64,000 bases of DNA from Piromyces finnis (GCA_002104945.1 MCFH01000077.1:124001-188000), one strand, 5' to 3'. Positions 11,395 to 23,000 are shown, counted from the first letter of the stretch. The notes: a model not told the origin generated them from the letters alone. Program-made: numbers and translations.

Positions 11395-12261
11395 TTATAA
11401 AACAACTATTAAATTATAAGTAAATAAATACTTTTTCCAAACATCAATAATATTATACCTTGTTGTTTTAATTAAACATGGTATTGAAGAAAGTAATGTA
11501 TATAATAAAAATGCTTGATAAGGTCTTTTACTACAATATTCATTTATGTTATCATTAGTTACAACATTTAATATATATTCAATTAAATCAGTGTTTTCAT
11601 TGGTGTTATTTTCAAGTAAATCGGTAATGTCCGAAACAGATATTTTTTTATAGTTTTCTATTAAAGACAATTCATCTTCAAGATTGTCAAAACATACCGA
11701 GTATACTAACCTTTCTATCAATTCCTTTTTGTCATAAAAATTATCAATATTTCTACCACGATTTATATTCCTAAGATTATTAGAATCATCTTCTTTTTTC
11801 GAATAAAGATTCAAGTCACTGCGCAAGTCACGATAACGAAGGGTGAAATCATTACATAATACATAAACATACTTTAGACGATTATTAATGCGTATAGATG
11901 TTTTTTCATTGTAATGACGCTGAAATACAATGGATAAATTTTTCAATTCCTTATTCTTCAATAGAGTCCAATTTTCAAAATTTCTATCGCTATACATGAT
12001 CATATTACTAAAATCGTTAATGGAACGTTTTTTGTTACTAGCATAAGAGGAATTTTTAATGCTCGAAAAATATAAAATATAAAATAATTCTTTATATTCC
12101 ATCCAGTAAGGACTTAATAATTGTTTAAAATTCTTTAAATCATTTTTAAGACTATATTTTAAAATGTCGAGGATTTCTGTGTGTGTAAGTTGAGATATAC
12201 TGTCGTAAAATTCTTTTATTAATTTACTATTTAAAAGATCTTCCATATTTTTTATTTTCAT
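11395..12261 (-). CDS. Hypothetical protein (~288 aa) directly downstream of the helicase
   Basis: The open frame extends to 12291, but that codon is TTG; the first ATG is 12261, which I take as the start. The protein is largely helical and charged, with no recognised domain, signal peptide or zinc motif; its last ~50 residues are hydrophobic-rich (ending YNLIVVL). It is in the same frame as the helicase, separated from that gene's original TAA (12304-12306) by only five sense codons before the TTG. It may therefore be a compactly packed second gene of the same element, or the former C-terminal domain of a longer helicase split by a nonsense mutation. Large-virus helicases of this family vary widely in length, so both are possible. 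Confidence 0.6.
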   Translation of the reverse strand: MKIKNMEDLLNSKLIKEFYDSISQLTHTEILDILKYSLKNDLKNFKQLLSPYWMEYKELFYILYFSSIKNSSYASNKKRSINDFSNMIMYSDRNFENWTLLKNKELKNLSIVFQRHYNEKTSIRINNRLKYVYVLCNDFTLRYRDLRSDLNLYSKKEDDSNNLRNINRGRNIDNFYDKKELIERLVYSVCFDNLEDELSLIENYKKISVSDITDLLENNTNENTDLIEYILNVVTNDNINEYCSKRPYQAFLLYTLLSSIPCLIKTTRYNIIDVWKKYLFTYNLIVVL

Positions 12262-12303
12262 TACAATTTCAGAATTTTCGGTATTTAACAAAGCTTTACT
12301 GAG

Positions 12304-12487
12304 TTAGTTATCATTTTGAGGGTTATATTCGATAGTTTTATCTTTGTGCTTTTTGGACGCTATTTTTTTTGGTGTGTATGCAGAGTAGTTAGGATTGTAG
12401 TGAGTAAGCATACTAAGTGATGGGTTGCTTATACTTACATTAGCGCTATTACAAAAATGGACATTTGGGACAGATTCAAGGAAAAAT

Positions 12488-12489
<2 letters not shown>
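12304..12489 (-). pseudogene. Orphaned C-terminal tail of the helicase gene
   Basis: Reading on the minus strand from the duplicated target site (12476-12489), the helicase frame stays open for about 60 codons. It ends in a Lys/Asn-rich tail and TAA at 12304-12306. The codons at the SINE junction are identical on both sides because of the 14-bp duplication, so this is the pre-insertion end of the gene, now cut off. Confidence 0.75.
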
Positions 12490-12523
<34 letters not shown>

Positions 12524-13069
12524 TTCCGAGTGCATTTCTCCCATCGATCAGAGTTAGCTCCAATGGTGGTTCTTAGAGAAACGTTGGCTCATTCCTATTG
12601 CTAGGTGGTTGTGACCCTCCTGGTCTGTCATACTGTTTCTTCAGCTTCGACGCTCACTTAATCCATGTACATTAGATGCATGTCGTTGTACGATATTTCA
12701 CAACTACAATGCTAAGCCTCTTATAGTCAATTTGATCACGTGTCAACCGCCCCCTAATGTTTACACTTAAATTGATTAAGGAATATTATGTGTTTTTGGC
12801 ATAGCCTAAGTCACCACTTATTAAGTTCTAATTTGGAATGTACCATGTACACTAGACCCTCTCAGGCCGGCTAGACGAGTGTTATTATCATAGTAGTAAA
12901 TTAGAAAGTTCATTTATACTTACCTGAATATCATAACCCAACCCATGGCAAACCCAGTGGGAAAATCCACAGGCACTGACATCTGCGGGGTCGAACCAGA
13001 AGCCTTATGTATGCTAAGGAAACGCCTTAACAACCAGGATAAAAACTGGAACGACTCAAGGAAAAATAA
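12476..13069 (-). mobile_element. tRNA-derived SINE copy 1, with 14-bp target duplication
   Basis: The element is 12490-13055 on the minus strand. TCAAGGAAAAATAA occurs at 12476-12489 and 13056-13069. The 3' poly(A) shows as the T run after 12490. The 5' head carries Pol III-like boxes: GGTTCGACCCC (box B, near 12994) and TATCCTGGTTG (box A-like), 44 nt apart as in a tRNA. The body contains about 50 bp (near 12610-12660) strongly similar to the 3' region of the LINE at 1100-1160. A copy at 16645-17219 appears identical by eye. Confidence 0.88.
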
Positions 13070-14245
13070 GGCACATGAATATTCTAAATTTTTTTCATTA
13101 ATAATAATATTTTTAGATTTAATTATTTCAATAATTTTATTCATTATAAAGGTATTAAATAGGGGTACTCTTTTTCTGAAATCGTTTACACTTATATAGC
13201 AGCAGGTAGATGAATCGAATACACTTTTAAATTCATTGCATGCTATGGAAAGGTATATCGGTAGAGTTTTACGTAGATAGTTTTTGGAATATTGAAAATT
13301 GTCTATGGTATCGGTGTTGGTGTTGGTATTATTAGAATTAATTTCTGACTGATTATCACATATTAAAGACTCAATGGAAGCATTTTGTAAGGCGTTGTTA
13401 TACATTAAAGCTTGATTATACTTTTTTTCGCTAATAATATACTTAACATAATCAATGCTGTAATTTATCGAATTTTCATATTCGCATTCATGATCACTGT
13501 TATAAGCCATGTATAGATAAATATTAACATTTCTTTGGTGTGGTGGTAAAGCGTCATGAGATCCCACTCTACGAATTCGGCCGATAATTTGGTTAATTTT
13601 TTCATAATTCCAGTGCGGTGTCAATATGTGTAATTGGCGAATATTCATGATATCTACACTTTCCGATAATATATCACTTCCAAGAAGTACTTTAATAGTT
13701 GTACCATTTCTATTACTTGTATCATTAAATATGCCTAAGCGTTCCATAACGTTTGGGCATAGTCTCTTATCTCCGGTAACAAAGGTAAAATTCCATTTTT
13801 TCTTGTTTCTGTTTATTCGCATTTCTTTTAATTCCGGATAGTTAATATTTTCATTTAAAGATAACTTTTGTCCGAATTTTAATGCTGATTTTTTATCATA
13901 AATGTATTTATAGCCCATTTCACAGAGTAATGCAGCAAAATAATAAATACCTACTTCATCAATAATATTACAGTAAATAAAAACAGGACCATCCGGACTA
14001 TTTTCACTATTAATGATTTTAAGGCATTCATGTAATTTACAGCAGTAGTTTTCAAGTTTCTTTGATTGTTTTCTTATAATATTCTGAATAATACTGTTAC
14101 TATTAATAATATTTTCATTTTTTAAAATGTATCGATCATCTGAATTATTATTATTATTATTATTATTATCTTCTGAATTATTATTATTATTATTATTATT
14201 ATTACCTTCTGAATTATTATTATTATTATTATTATTACCTTCTGA

Positions 14246-14277
<32 letters not shown>

Positions 14278-14284
14278 CTTCTGA

Positions 14285-14318
<34 letters not shown>

Positions 14319-15403
14319 GAATCATCGTTATTAACATCATTTAAAATATTGTCAGAATCATTATCGTTATTTTCATCATCTGACATATTGTCAGAAAAAT
14401 TTTCATTATCATCATCATTTGAAATGGAAATAGAAATATTTTCATCATTATTATTATCTGAAATATTGTTAGATGAACTTTCATCATAATTATCGTGTGA
14501 ATCCTCTTCTTTAAAACCAATTACACCAAGCGTTGCTTTCACATGACTAATTCCAATGTTGCATATACTTTTTGATTCACTAGCTAACGTTTTGTAATTT
14601 TCAAGTTGCAATCCTTTCATGGAAACTTTAAATATTTTAAAGCGTTCAATTCTTGGCACATGAGAACCTATAAAATTAACTGATGTGTCCGGTGGATTTA
14701 ATCCATAATACGATACATGACCTTTCATTATTTCTTCCAATTTTTTCGGTGTTATTTTAATACTGAAATCAAAATCAGGTTTTATTAATTTTACTAAACT
14801 TGTTATTTCATTATAATTATCGAAAATCGGAGTAGCCGACATAAATAAGACTCTCGAATCTTTTATGTTATTTAAAAATTTAAGTAATTTATTATATATA
14901 ATTTTATTACCAACTGTATTTCGAAAATGGTGTATTTCGTCAATGATTAAAAGCCTATTTTCATATAACGAAATATCTTTTATGGTTTCAACGGATTTAC
15001 AAAAAGTAATGTAGGTATGAAATTCGATGTATCTTTTTATAAATTGGTGATAATTGGTAATACCGGTTGGAGGTTGACGATAATTGTATGTGTAAGCGTA
15101 CCATAACGCGACTCTCTGTTTAAATTCCATAATGGCCTCTTTACTTTTTACCAATATAATACTTGGTTTTTTATAAATATCAATGAAATTCAATAAAATC
15201 CATAGAGCTGTAAATGATTTCCCAGTACCCGGCGAATGATAAATTAGAAATCTTTTAGCTATTTCATTTTCATTTGTCATATATCGTACAGGTAAAATTT
15301 GATATCGCTTCATATGGAGATTCTCTTCAATCAATTTTTCTTCAGTATATATTTCTTTGAATTCCCGATATTTACAAAGTTCTTGAATATCTGAATATGT
15401 CAT
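12920..15403 (-). CDS. D6/D11-type DEAH superfamily 2 helicase, C-terminus replaced by a SINE
   Basis: 827 codons from ATG 15403. Motifs: Walker A HSPGTGKS (residues 56-63), DEIH (155-158), SAT (189-191), and a C-terminal helicase motif near 605 (QIIGRIRRVGSH, then ALPPHQRNV). Glycine-arginine followed by SH and LPP is typical of the poxvirus D6/D11, asfarvirus and yeast linear-plasmid (ORF4) helicases, which serve viral or plasmid transcription. It is not a normal Snf2 or DEAD-box host helicase. Residues about 308-424 are an Asp/Asn/Ser insertion with several SE(D/G)-Asn(n) blocks, probably expanded after arrival in this genome. From about residue 778 the sequence derives from the SINE, ending at TAA 12920-12922; the original tail is at 12304-12489. 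Core motifs are intact, so function of the truncated form cannot be excluded. Confidence 0.85.
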
Positions 15404-15789
15404 ATTTTTATTCTATATAAAATGAATTAAAATGAAATGATGGAACTTAATAAAATGAAAAATCAAATTTTAATATTAATTAATTAAATGGACCAAAATA
15501 AATTCTTGGTAACTTGAATTTTTTGTGAAGGATAAATAAATTTATATATATTTAAATAATCATTTTAAAATTATCGAGTATTTTAAAAATATCTTTAATA
15601 AGTAACAAAAAAGAGAAATCATTATGAATATTTAGATTCATTAATTCTGTTCTATACTACATTTCCTACATACATGATTGGAAAATAAATTAATATAAAT
15701 TTATTTATTTTCTATTTATATATATATTTATATTATATATAATTTATTAAACTGTTTGTTCAATTAAAACATAAATTTATAAAAAAAGT
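15404..15789. other. AT-rich spacer upstream of the helicase
   Basis: No ORF. About 380 bp of near-pure AT sequence before the helicase ATG; presumably contains its promoter, but no specific element is recognised. Confidence 0.4.
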
Positions 15790-16236
15790 AAATAGTCGGA
15801 TTCGAACCAATGGCATAATCCTTTTTTTTTTTACAGTATCAAATATTTTTAAACTTTATTATTAATTTAATTAAAATTATAATACATGTTATAAAAAAAA
15901 CAAAATTAAAAATTAAAAATAAAAAATAAAAAAAAAAAAATGTTTAAATAAACACAAATGAATAAAAAATTGGGTATATGTACTCTTGTAATTTTAATTA
16001 AAGTAAGAAAGCCTCGATTATTATACTAAAGTATAATAATTGTATTTGACTTCCAATGGGACACAGAGCCAAAGACCAAAATTTTATCAAGAAACAAAAT
16101 TATGATCTCCATTGGTTGCGCTGGCCCTCCTGACCTGTCTTACTATTTCTTCAGCATTAATGCTCTTTGTGACATAATCTATATCAAACTATATAACTAG
16201 TTACCTCTACATGGAGATTGAATTATAAAAGCTATT
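15790..16236 (-). pseudogene. Possible tRNA pseudogene split by a LINE fragment
   Basis: On the minus strand 15810-15790 reads as a T-arm with a perfect box B (GGTTCGAATCC), then GACTATT and a T7 terminator-like run (15787-15781). The LINE fragment 15822-16169 separates this from 16236-16170, which begins AATAGCT and could pair with GACTATT over most of the acceptor stem. D and anticodon arms do not fold convincingly, so it is decayed or not a tRNA. Confidence 0.3.
15811..16180 (-). mobile_element. 5'-truncated LINE 3' fragment with target duplication
   Basis: Reverse-strand copy of the LINE 3' end: T run at 15822-15832 (poly(A) on the minus strand) through 16169. It matches LINE positions about 1100-1410. 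Imperfect 11-bp direct repeats TGGCATAATCC and TGACATAATCT flank it. Internal sequence is close to the 41.3-41.6 kb copy. Confidence 0.75.
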
Positions 16237-16633
16237 ATAACGGTACTTAGTATTATTATAAATATCAATTAAATAATTTAAGTTTATTATTTTTTTTATT
16301 ATAAAATGAAGAGTATATTATTAAAAAAAAATAATAGTTTAATGTTAATATTCTATATTATATAATAATAAAATAGGTATAAAGTTTAAAATTAAAAATT
16401 ATATATATATATCCATATGTATATATATACAAATACAAATACAAATATAAATATAAATAATAAAATTTTCAATATAGAAGTAAGCTTCTTTATATTTCAG
16501 AAATTTCATTTTCATTATCAATTATATTGAAAAACAATGTGTAATATAAATTAAAGTTTATTTTTTATTCGCCAATTATATTATTTTATATCTTAAAATG
16601 ATATTTATTTTTCTATATATTAATATAAAAATA
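16237..16633. other. AT-rich spacer
   Basis: No ORF or recognised element; short (AT)n and ACAAAT-type repeats near 16400-16460. Confidence 0.4.
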
Positions 16634-16640
16634 ATTAAAT

Positions 16641-16687
<47 letters not shown>

Positions 16688-17230
16688 TTCCGAGTGCATT
16701 TCTCCCATCGATCAGAGTTAGCTCCAATGGTGGTTCTTAGAGAAACGTTGGCTCATTCCTATTGCTAGGTGGTTGTGACCCTCCTGGTCTGTCATACTGT
16801 TTCTTCAGCTTCGACGCTCACTTAATCCATGTACATTAGATGCATGTCGTTGTACGATATTTCACAACTACAATGCTAAGCCTCTTATAGTCAATTTGAT
16901 CACGTGTCAACCGCCCCCTAATGTTTACACTTAAATTGATTAAGGAATATTATGTGTTTTTGGCATAGCCTAAGTCACCACTTATTAAGTTCTAATTTGG
17001 AATGTACCATGTACACTAGACCCTCTCAGGCCGGCTAGACGAGTGTTATTATCATAGTAGTAAATTAGAAAGTTCATTTATACTTACCTGAATATCATAA
17101 CCCAACCCATGGCAAACCCAGTGGGAAAATCCACAGGCACTGACATCTGCGGGGTCGAACCAGAAGCCTTATGTATGCTAAGGAAACGCCTTAACAACCA
17201 GGATAAAAACTGGAACGACATTAAATAATT
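16634..17230 (-). mobile_element. tRNA-derived SINE copy 2, with 11-bp target duplication
   Basis: Element 16645-17219 on the minus strand, flanked by ATTAAATAATT at 16634-16644 and 17220-17230. The body appears identical to the copy at 12490-13055; only the poly(A) length differs. Identity between copies with different target duplications indicates recent independent insertions from one active source. Confidence 0.88.
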
Positions 17231-17353
17231 CTTTTATTGTTTTCTTTCTCTTTTATTTTTCTATTTTTCAAATATATTAATATAAATTAAATATAAAACT
17301 AAAATTAAAAAGTATAAATAAATTAGTAAAAAAAAAATAAAAAAAAATAAAAA

Positions 17354-18202
17354 ATGGAAAATTTAGAAAAATATTATAATACGATTATTGATGAAATCAC
17401 TAATAAAGCTGTAGAGGTTTTCAATAATAGCTATAATTTAGATATTAAAAAAGAAAGTATAATTGAGAATTTAGAAAGTGAAATTAGTAATCAACCACCA
17501 ATAAAAGAAATGAATAAACTTTCCATTAATGATACTTGTATAGCAATCAAAAGGAATAAAACTACTTGCAAAAATAAGTGTACTCCTGGTCATGTTTATT
17601 GTGGTACACATTTACGTTCTGAAGGTAAGTTACCATTACCTGAACACATAAAAATGGTTGCTAATAAATACAAATATGAAATTATTGCTAATACAGTATT
17701 ATTAGGAAATGAATGGATATCTCAAAATAAGTTACCACTAGATTATAATATCAATACTAAATGGCCTTTGAAAATTGAAAGTACTTCAAATTCTGTCAAT
17801 TCTTACATTTTATTTTTTACTGAATTTTCAGGTTATTTTGGAGCTGGAGTATTTGTTATTCATTATATTTCTTCAGATAAAAAGGAAAGCTATTATATGG
17901 CAACACATTATGTTGAAGTTAATAAGTATGGTGAAGATCTCCAATCAAATATGTATGCAAAGGTATCATTAAAATCGATTGATTCACTTAAAGATAAACC
18001 AATATATAAAAAGATTATATCTTTTCTTGGTGAATATGGTATTCCATATGACATTAATGATATTAATAAAAGAATTAGTGATATCACTGAAAATAATCCT
18101 GTTGTAATGTATAATAACATTATAAATGTAATTAATTCTCATTATAATATTATGTATTTTTCTTATGATGCATACATTAATTCTAATATTAATAAAGAAT
18201 AA
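17354..18202 (+). CDS. Hypothetical protein, 282 aa, with virus-type Cys/His motif
   Basis: Intact frame from ATG 17354 to TAA 18202. Residues about 61-85 carry C-x8-C-x3-C-x6-C-x2-H (start CIAIKRNKTTCKNKC, end YCGTH). Short motifs of the form C-x-A-I-x-(R/K)...C...YC-x-x-H recur in proteins of Nucleocytoviricota and are probably structural zinc sites. The N-terminal 55 residues are acidic and helical; the C-terminal 190 residues form an unrecognised globular region with no signal peptide or membrane segment. Its start is 124 bp beyond the SINE duplication, which may have separated it from part of its promoter. With the helicase it supports a viral origin of the island; the function is unknown. 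Confidence 0.7.
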   Translation: MENLEKYYNTIIDEITNKAVEVFNNSYNLDIKKESIIENLESEISNQPPIKEMNKLSINDTCIAIKRNKTTCKNKCTPGHVYCGTHLRSEGKLPLPEHIKMVANKYKYEIIANTVLLGNEWISQNKLPLDYNINTKWPLKIESTSNSVNSYILFFTEFSGYFGAGVFVIHYISSDKKESYYMATHYVEVNKYGEDLQSNMYAKVSLKSIDSLKDKPIYKKIISFLGEYGIPYDINDINKRISDITENNPVVMYNNIINVINSHYNIMYFSYDAYINSNINKE

Positions 18203-20026
18203 AAAAAAATATTAATATTAATAAAGATATTATATATAAATACAGATATTTAAATTAAATTTAAATTTTATTGTATAAATTTGTTTTATAATTCTATTTT
18301 ATTTTATTTTTTTTTTTAAAAAAAAGGGTTTTAATAAGATTTTTTAAAATATAAATTCAATATAAAATGATATAATAAAAATATCAATAATTTATGAAAA
18401 TGTATATTCCATTTAACCATAATTTATAAAATGCATAATCCATTTGGTAAAAAGAAAAGAAATATATATATTTTAAATTCATATATATACATTTTATTAA
18501 TATATATATTTAATATCTAAGAGAAAACCTACTTAAAATGTATTAGTAATGACTTATTCCTTATTGATTATTAAACATTATTTTAATTAAGTAAAAATTA
18601 TCGTTTTATAATATTTAATTCTATTTTAAATATTATATATATGAAGTAGAAACTATAAAAAAAATAAATATAAAAATAAGAACAATTTAATATTAAATTT
18701 AATAAAATAATAACAAGGTTTTATTAGTGTAAATTAATGATTAATAAATAATAATATTAAATGTTTATATATAAATTTTCTTATAATAAATCAAATTATT
18801 TAAGTCAAAAAATCATTATTTTATATTTATAATTTTCCATTTTATTATTAAACCATTATATATTTGTTAAATAAATATTTTATATTTAAAACTAATTTAT
18901 AAATTATATATATTTTATATTTGTAAAATTGCATATATATGTTTATAACATCTAAATAGTTTAATTCATAGTATATAAAAATATTATATGAATATTTTAT
19001 ATATTTTATTATAATATAGTTTATTTTTTTCTTAAAAAAAAAATAATTTGAAATATAAATATATTTTTTATTTTTTTTTTGAATTAAAATTAAATAGTGG
19101 AACAAAATCCGCAAGTATTATTTAATATCTAAAAAAAATAATTAATTAATGAATGACATCATATTTTATAAATATGGTATATTAATTTCATTTAAAGTAA
19201 TAAAAATTTTCAAAGTGTTGTAATATCATTAAAAATCAGTATAAAAAATCATGCACATATATACCATAAATAGTAAATTTTATGTTAAAAATTAATTATT
19301 AAAAAACAATTGATTTAATAAATTTATGGAATAAAAATAGTTAAAACGTTTTCATTATTTTTTTTAAAAGCATAAAAATTATTCATAAAATATTAAAATA
19401 TTAAAATTTAAAATTTATATTTTTTTACATTGAATATTTGAATAAAAAAAAAAAAAGCATTCCCTTAAACTAATTTAAATAAAAATTTGTCTTTTTTAAA
19501 AAAAAAATAAACATGATGTTTTATCGTTAATTTTATTTTAATAATATTAAAAGCATGATAATTATATAATCTGGATAACCACAAACCGTTATATATTTAA
19601 TTTTTGGGGTTTTAAAAAAAGTATTGTTATAAATACTTTTTTTTCTTTCTAACTTTTTTTATTTTTTAATAGATTTTATTTTAACCACTCTAAAAAAGTA
19701 TTTATTTTTTTATTAAATTATTTTTTATTAATTTTTATAATTAACTAGATTTTTTTATTCTAAATCTATATAATTCTAAATATTAATAGTTTAAATATAT
19801 TTTTATATTCTATAGATTAAAAATAATAATTATGTTTCTTAAAGTTTATACAAACACTCTAAAAAATACTAATTAAAATTTTTATTGAATAAATATTATT
19901 TATTTATTTTTATTTTTATTTATTGTATTTTATTTAATACCGTTTAGTGTATTACTTTTGTTATGTATTGTATTGTTTATTTTTTTTTTATTTTGTAATT
20001 TAGTTTTATTTGCTATTGCGATTAGT
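18203..20026. other. AT-rich gene-free spacer
   Basis: About 1.8 kb of almost pure A/T with long A and T runs. The only long frame (18848-19114, minus) is Ile/Tyr/Lys low complexity expected by chance. No repeat shared with the rest of the window was noticed. Confidence 0.5.
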
Positions 20027-23000
20027 TTAGTTATTAGTTGGTTCGAGAGGTTCTTCAGTCCAGAGGTTGAAGTAGAAGAGTTGAGTTGTATCGAATTCAT
20101 TACATTCAGTCATCACTAAACTGGAAGAATCAGCTAAAGCAATACATTGATCTGGTGTAATTGGTGATTTGATAAAGTTGCCATCACGATAGAAATCAGT
20201 ACCAGTTTCACCACATTTACCTAAAACTAAAGAACTGTTATCAGAAAGCATGATACAGTGACTAATATCAAACTTCAAGTGGAAATTACCATTATGTGTG
20301 TATGGAATATCCCAGAGAGAGTATGTAGAGTAATCACATTCAGCTAATGTAATTGATGAATCGAGAACACCAGAAGAGTGTACACATTTGTTGGTATCTG
20401 CGTTGTACAAGTAATAAGTTTCAGTGTTAGGAAGTGGAGTGAGTGTAGCGAATGTGGTTTCAGAACCAAGTATACCACACCATAAATTATTTTCGATACC
20501 CCATTGACCATATTCATCAGTAGTAACAACATCAGCATTTGGATCAGAGCAACATGGATAACCTAAAACCTCAGAAAAGCAGACGGTGCTTGGTGTTGGA
20601 TTATGGTCCCAGTTGTAGAACTTTTCATCATCGTTTTTAGCACAAGTGTTCAAGTTCATTTTAATTTCATCTTTATACATATCTTCAGCATTAAGAATTC
20701 CTACGCATTTGTCGCTAGATTCAATCAATCCTAAGAATCCATCATTACCATGGACCATCTTTGCTTGGTCATCACATTTACCTAATTCGAGTGAACCTGT
20801 ATCAACATCAGCAACACGTAAACAATAATCTGGATGTGCCATAGAGTAGAAGTATCCTTTACGTGAATTCAATACCATCCACTTGGAATAATCAGAATCA
20901 TCACAAGCTTTAACGGTGATTGGCTTATTTGGTTTTTGTGGAGCATATAAACACTTGTTGGTATAGGCATGATAGAACCAGTATACACTATGTCCAGGTT
21001 TAACAGTAGCACTTGGTTTGCTGTTTGTTGGAGTAGAAGAAGGTTCAACAGTAGTTGTAGTAGATTCAGCCATAAGACACCAATTGTTATTTTCAGAACC
21101 CCAATTGCCTTCATCATCAGTGTATATAACTTCAGTAATTTCAGGAGAACAGCATGGATAACCAGCTTTAGAGTGACATTCAGAGGTAGGTTCAGGAGTA
21201 GATGTTGAAACTGTAGTAGTGGTATACTTAGGTACAATAATGATTTCGCGCTCAGCTTCAAACTCTGGATTCTTTGTAATCACTTCCTCAATAGAATCAA
21301 CAATCTTACCATTCCATCTTTCAATGTACCACTCAGAATATTCATCTTTACTTGTTTCAAATTTCAAGCCGCTACTATTTTTAGTTTTGCCGTTCAAACA
21401 AATTTCTGGATCTACACTGTTCTTGAGGCAAATGTATTTGTTGTCAACTATTTTAAAGTGAATATGATGGTTAATTGTTTCATCAGGTTTGCTACAATCA
21501 AACATTCTTGGATCTTGAGAATTCATAGCATACATGCATTTACCAGTAGCATTTAAAACCAATGTTTCATTGTCATAAGTCCATATACTATGATTACAAT
21601 CACCCATCAAAAGAACACTAGTATCTGAATGTAAATTGGTAATAAGACATTCTTGAGTTTTTCTATTCTTAATACGGAAACTATAATCTAATTTAGCTTC
21701 ACCAATACCGCACCATTCGCCATCTTCAACACCCCATTTATTACCATTATCATCAGTATATTGAACTTCAGGATTTACTGAAGAACAACATGGATAACCA
21801 TCATCCAAAATACCAAAGGAACATCTGTCATAACCAATACCACACAATTTACCATTTTCTATACCCCAATTACCAAATTCATCAATATATTCGACTTTAG
21901 TGTTTTGATCATAACAACATTTGTATCCAAGTTCCGAAAATATAGATGAACAAGTTAAATGTTCATATCTTGGAGATTCTAAAGCACTGGGATTAATAGT
22001 AAACTTACCTCCTAAACATTTTGAATTATCAAGTTGTGAGCAGAACTTACCATTCTTTATGATGAATTTTTCATATTTATTATTATCTTCACAATAATCC
22101 ATATATAAATTTTCACCATTAAGATTCAAACATTTAGCATCATAGGATGATACAATAAAATATACTTGACCATTTTGTCTAATAAACCATTTATTCTTTT
22201 TGTTATTAACACATTTATAATTAGTTTTAATTAATTCTTGTGATTGACCCTGATTGTTAATTATTGTTTTACGTTGAAGGCAAGCTGGAATATCATCATT
22301 TCCTGATGATATTTGTATATAATAGTACAAATCGGTATAAATTGAATAATCACCAACTTGAATTTCATTATTTTGTAATTCACCTCTCTTACTTAATACA
22401 TAATTACTACTATCACGAATTTTGCGTGTTAAATGAACATCTGGAAAATCTAAAATCATCCATTGATTGTGTATTTTTGGATTATTATTATTAAAATATT
22501 CAACCAATTTTTTATTTATACTACTAGCATGTGTATAAACACTACTAAAAACTTCCCACACAGCCTGTATATTCATAAAATTTATAGTAAGTACATCATT
22601 ATTATTTCTATCATAAAACATAGTAGTATTAGCATGATCCTTTCCATAAATATTAAAAATATCCTTATTTTTATCCCATGTTGTTAGTATATTATGATCT
22701 AACATATCTTTAATAATAGACCATTTTTCATTAACCCCTGCATTGTAATTATCTTGTACAAGATAATTATTACCATAATCTGAAATCTTTATTCTTGGAA
22801 AACATCCTTCATGGAAATTATTAACAAAATTAACAACATTACTGTTATATAGTGAAGGCCTACGAATTTCGCTAACTTCTGTTGCTGGATATGTAAAATT
22901 CATATAACTAACCCATGAAAGATCATCACAAGAACCCATTCCTGGAATATCTATTTTTTTGCCTATTTGAATTGTCTGATTATTTTTTGTATATTTGTAA

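Noticed and set aside
14122-14489. Poly-Leu and poly-Ile ORFs in the helicase
   Set aside because: Shadow frames of the Asn-rich insertion of the helicase gene.
12920-15403. Host chromatin remodeller (SNF2) or DEAD-box helicase
   Set aside because: The motif set (DEIH, GRIRRVGSH, LPP) fits the D6/D11 group, and there are no bromo-, SANT or HSS-type accessory regions.
18848-19114. 88-codon Ile/Tyr/Lys-rich ORF
   Set aside because: Expected by chance in nearly pure AT DNA; no domain, no conserved copy.
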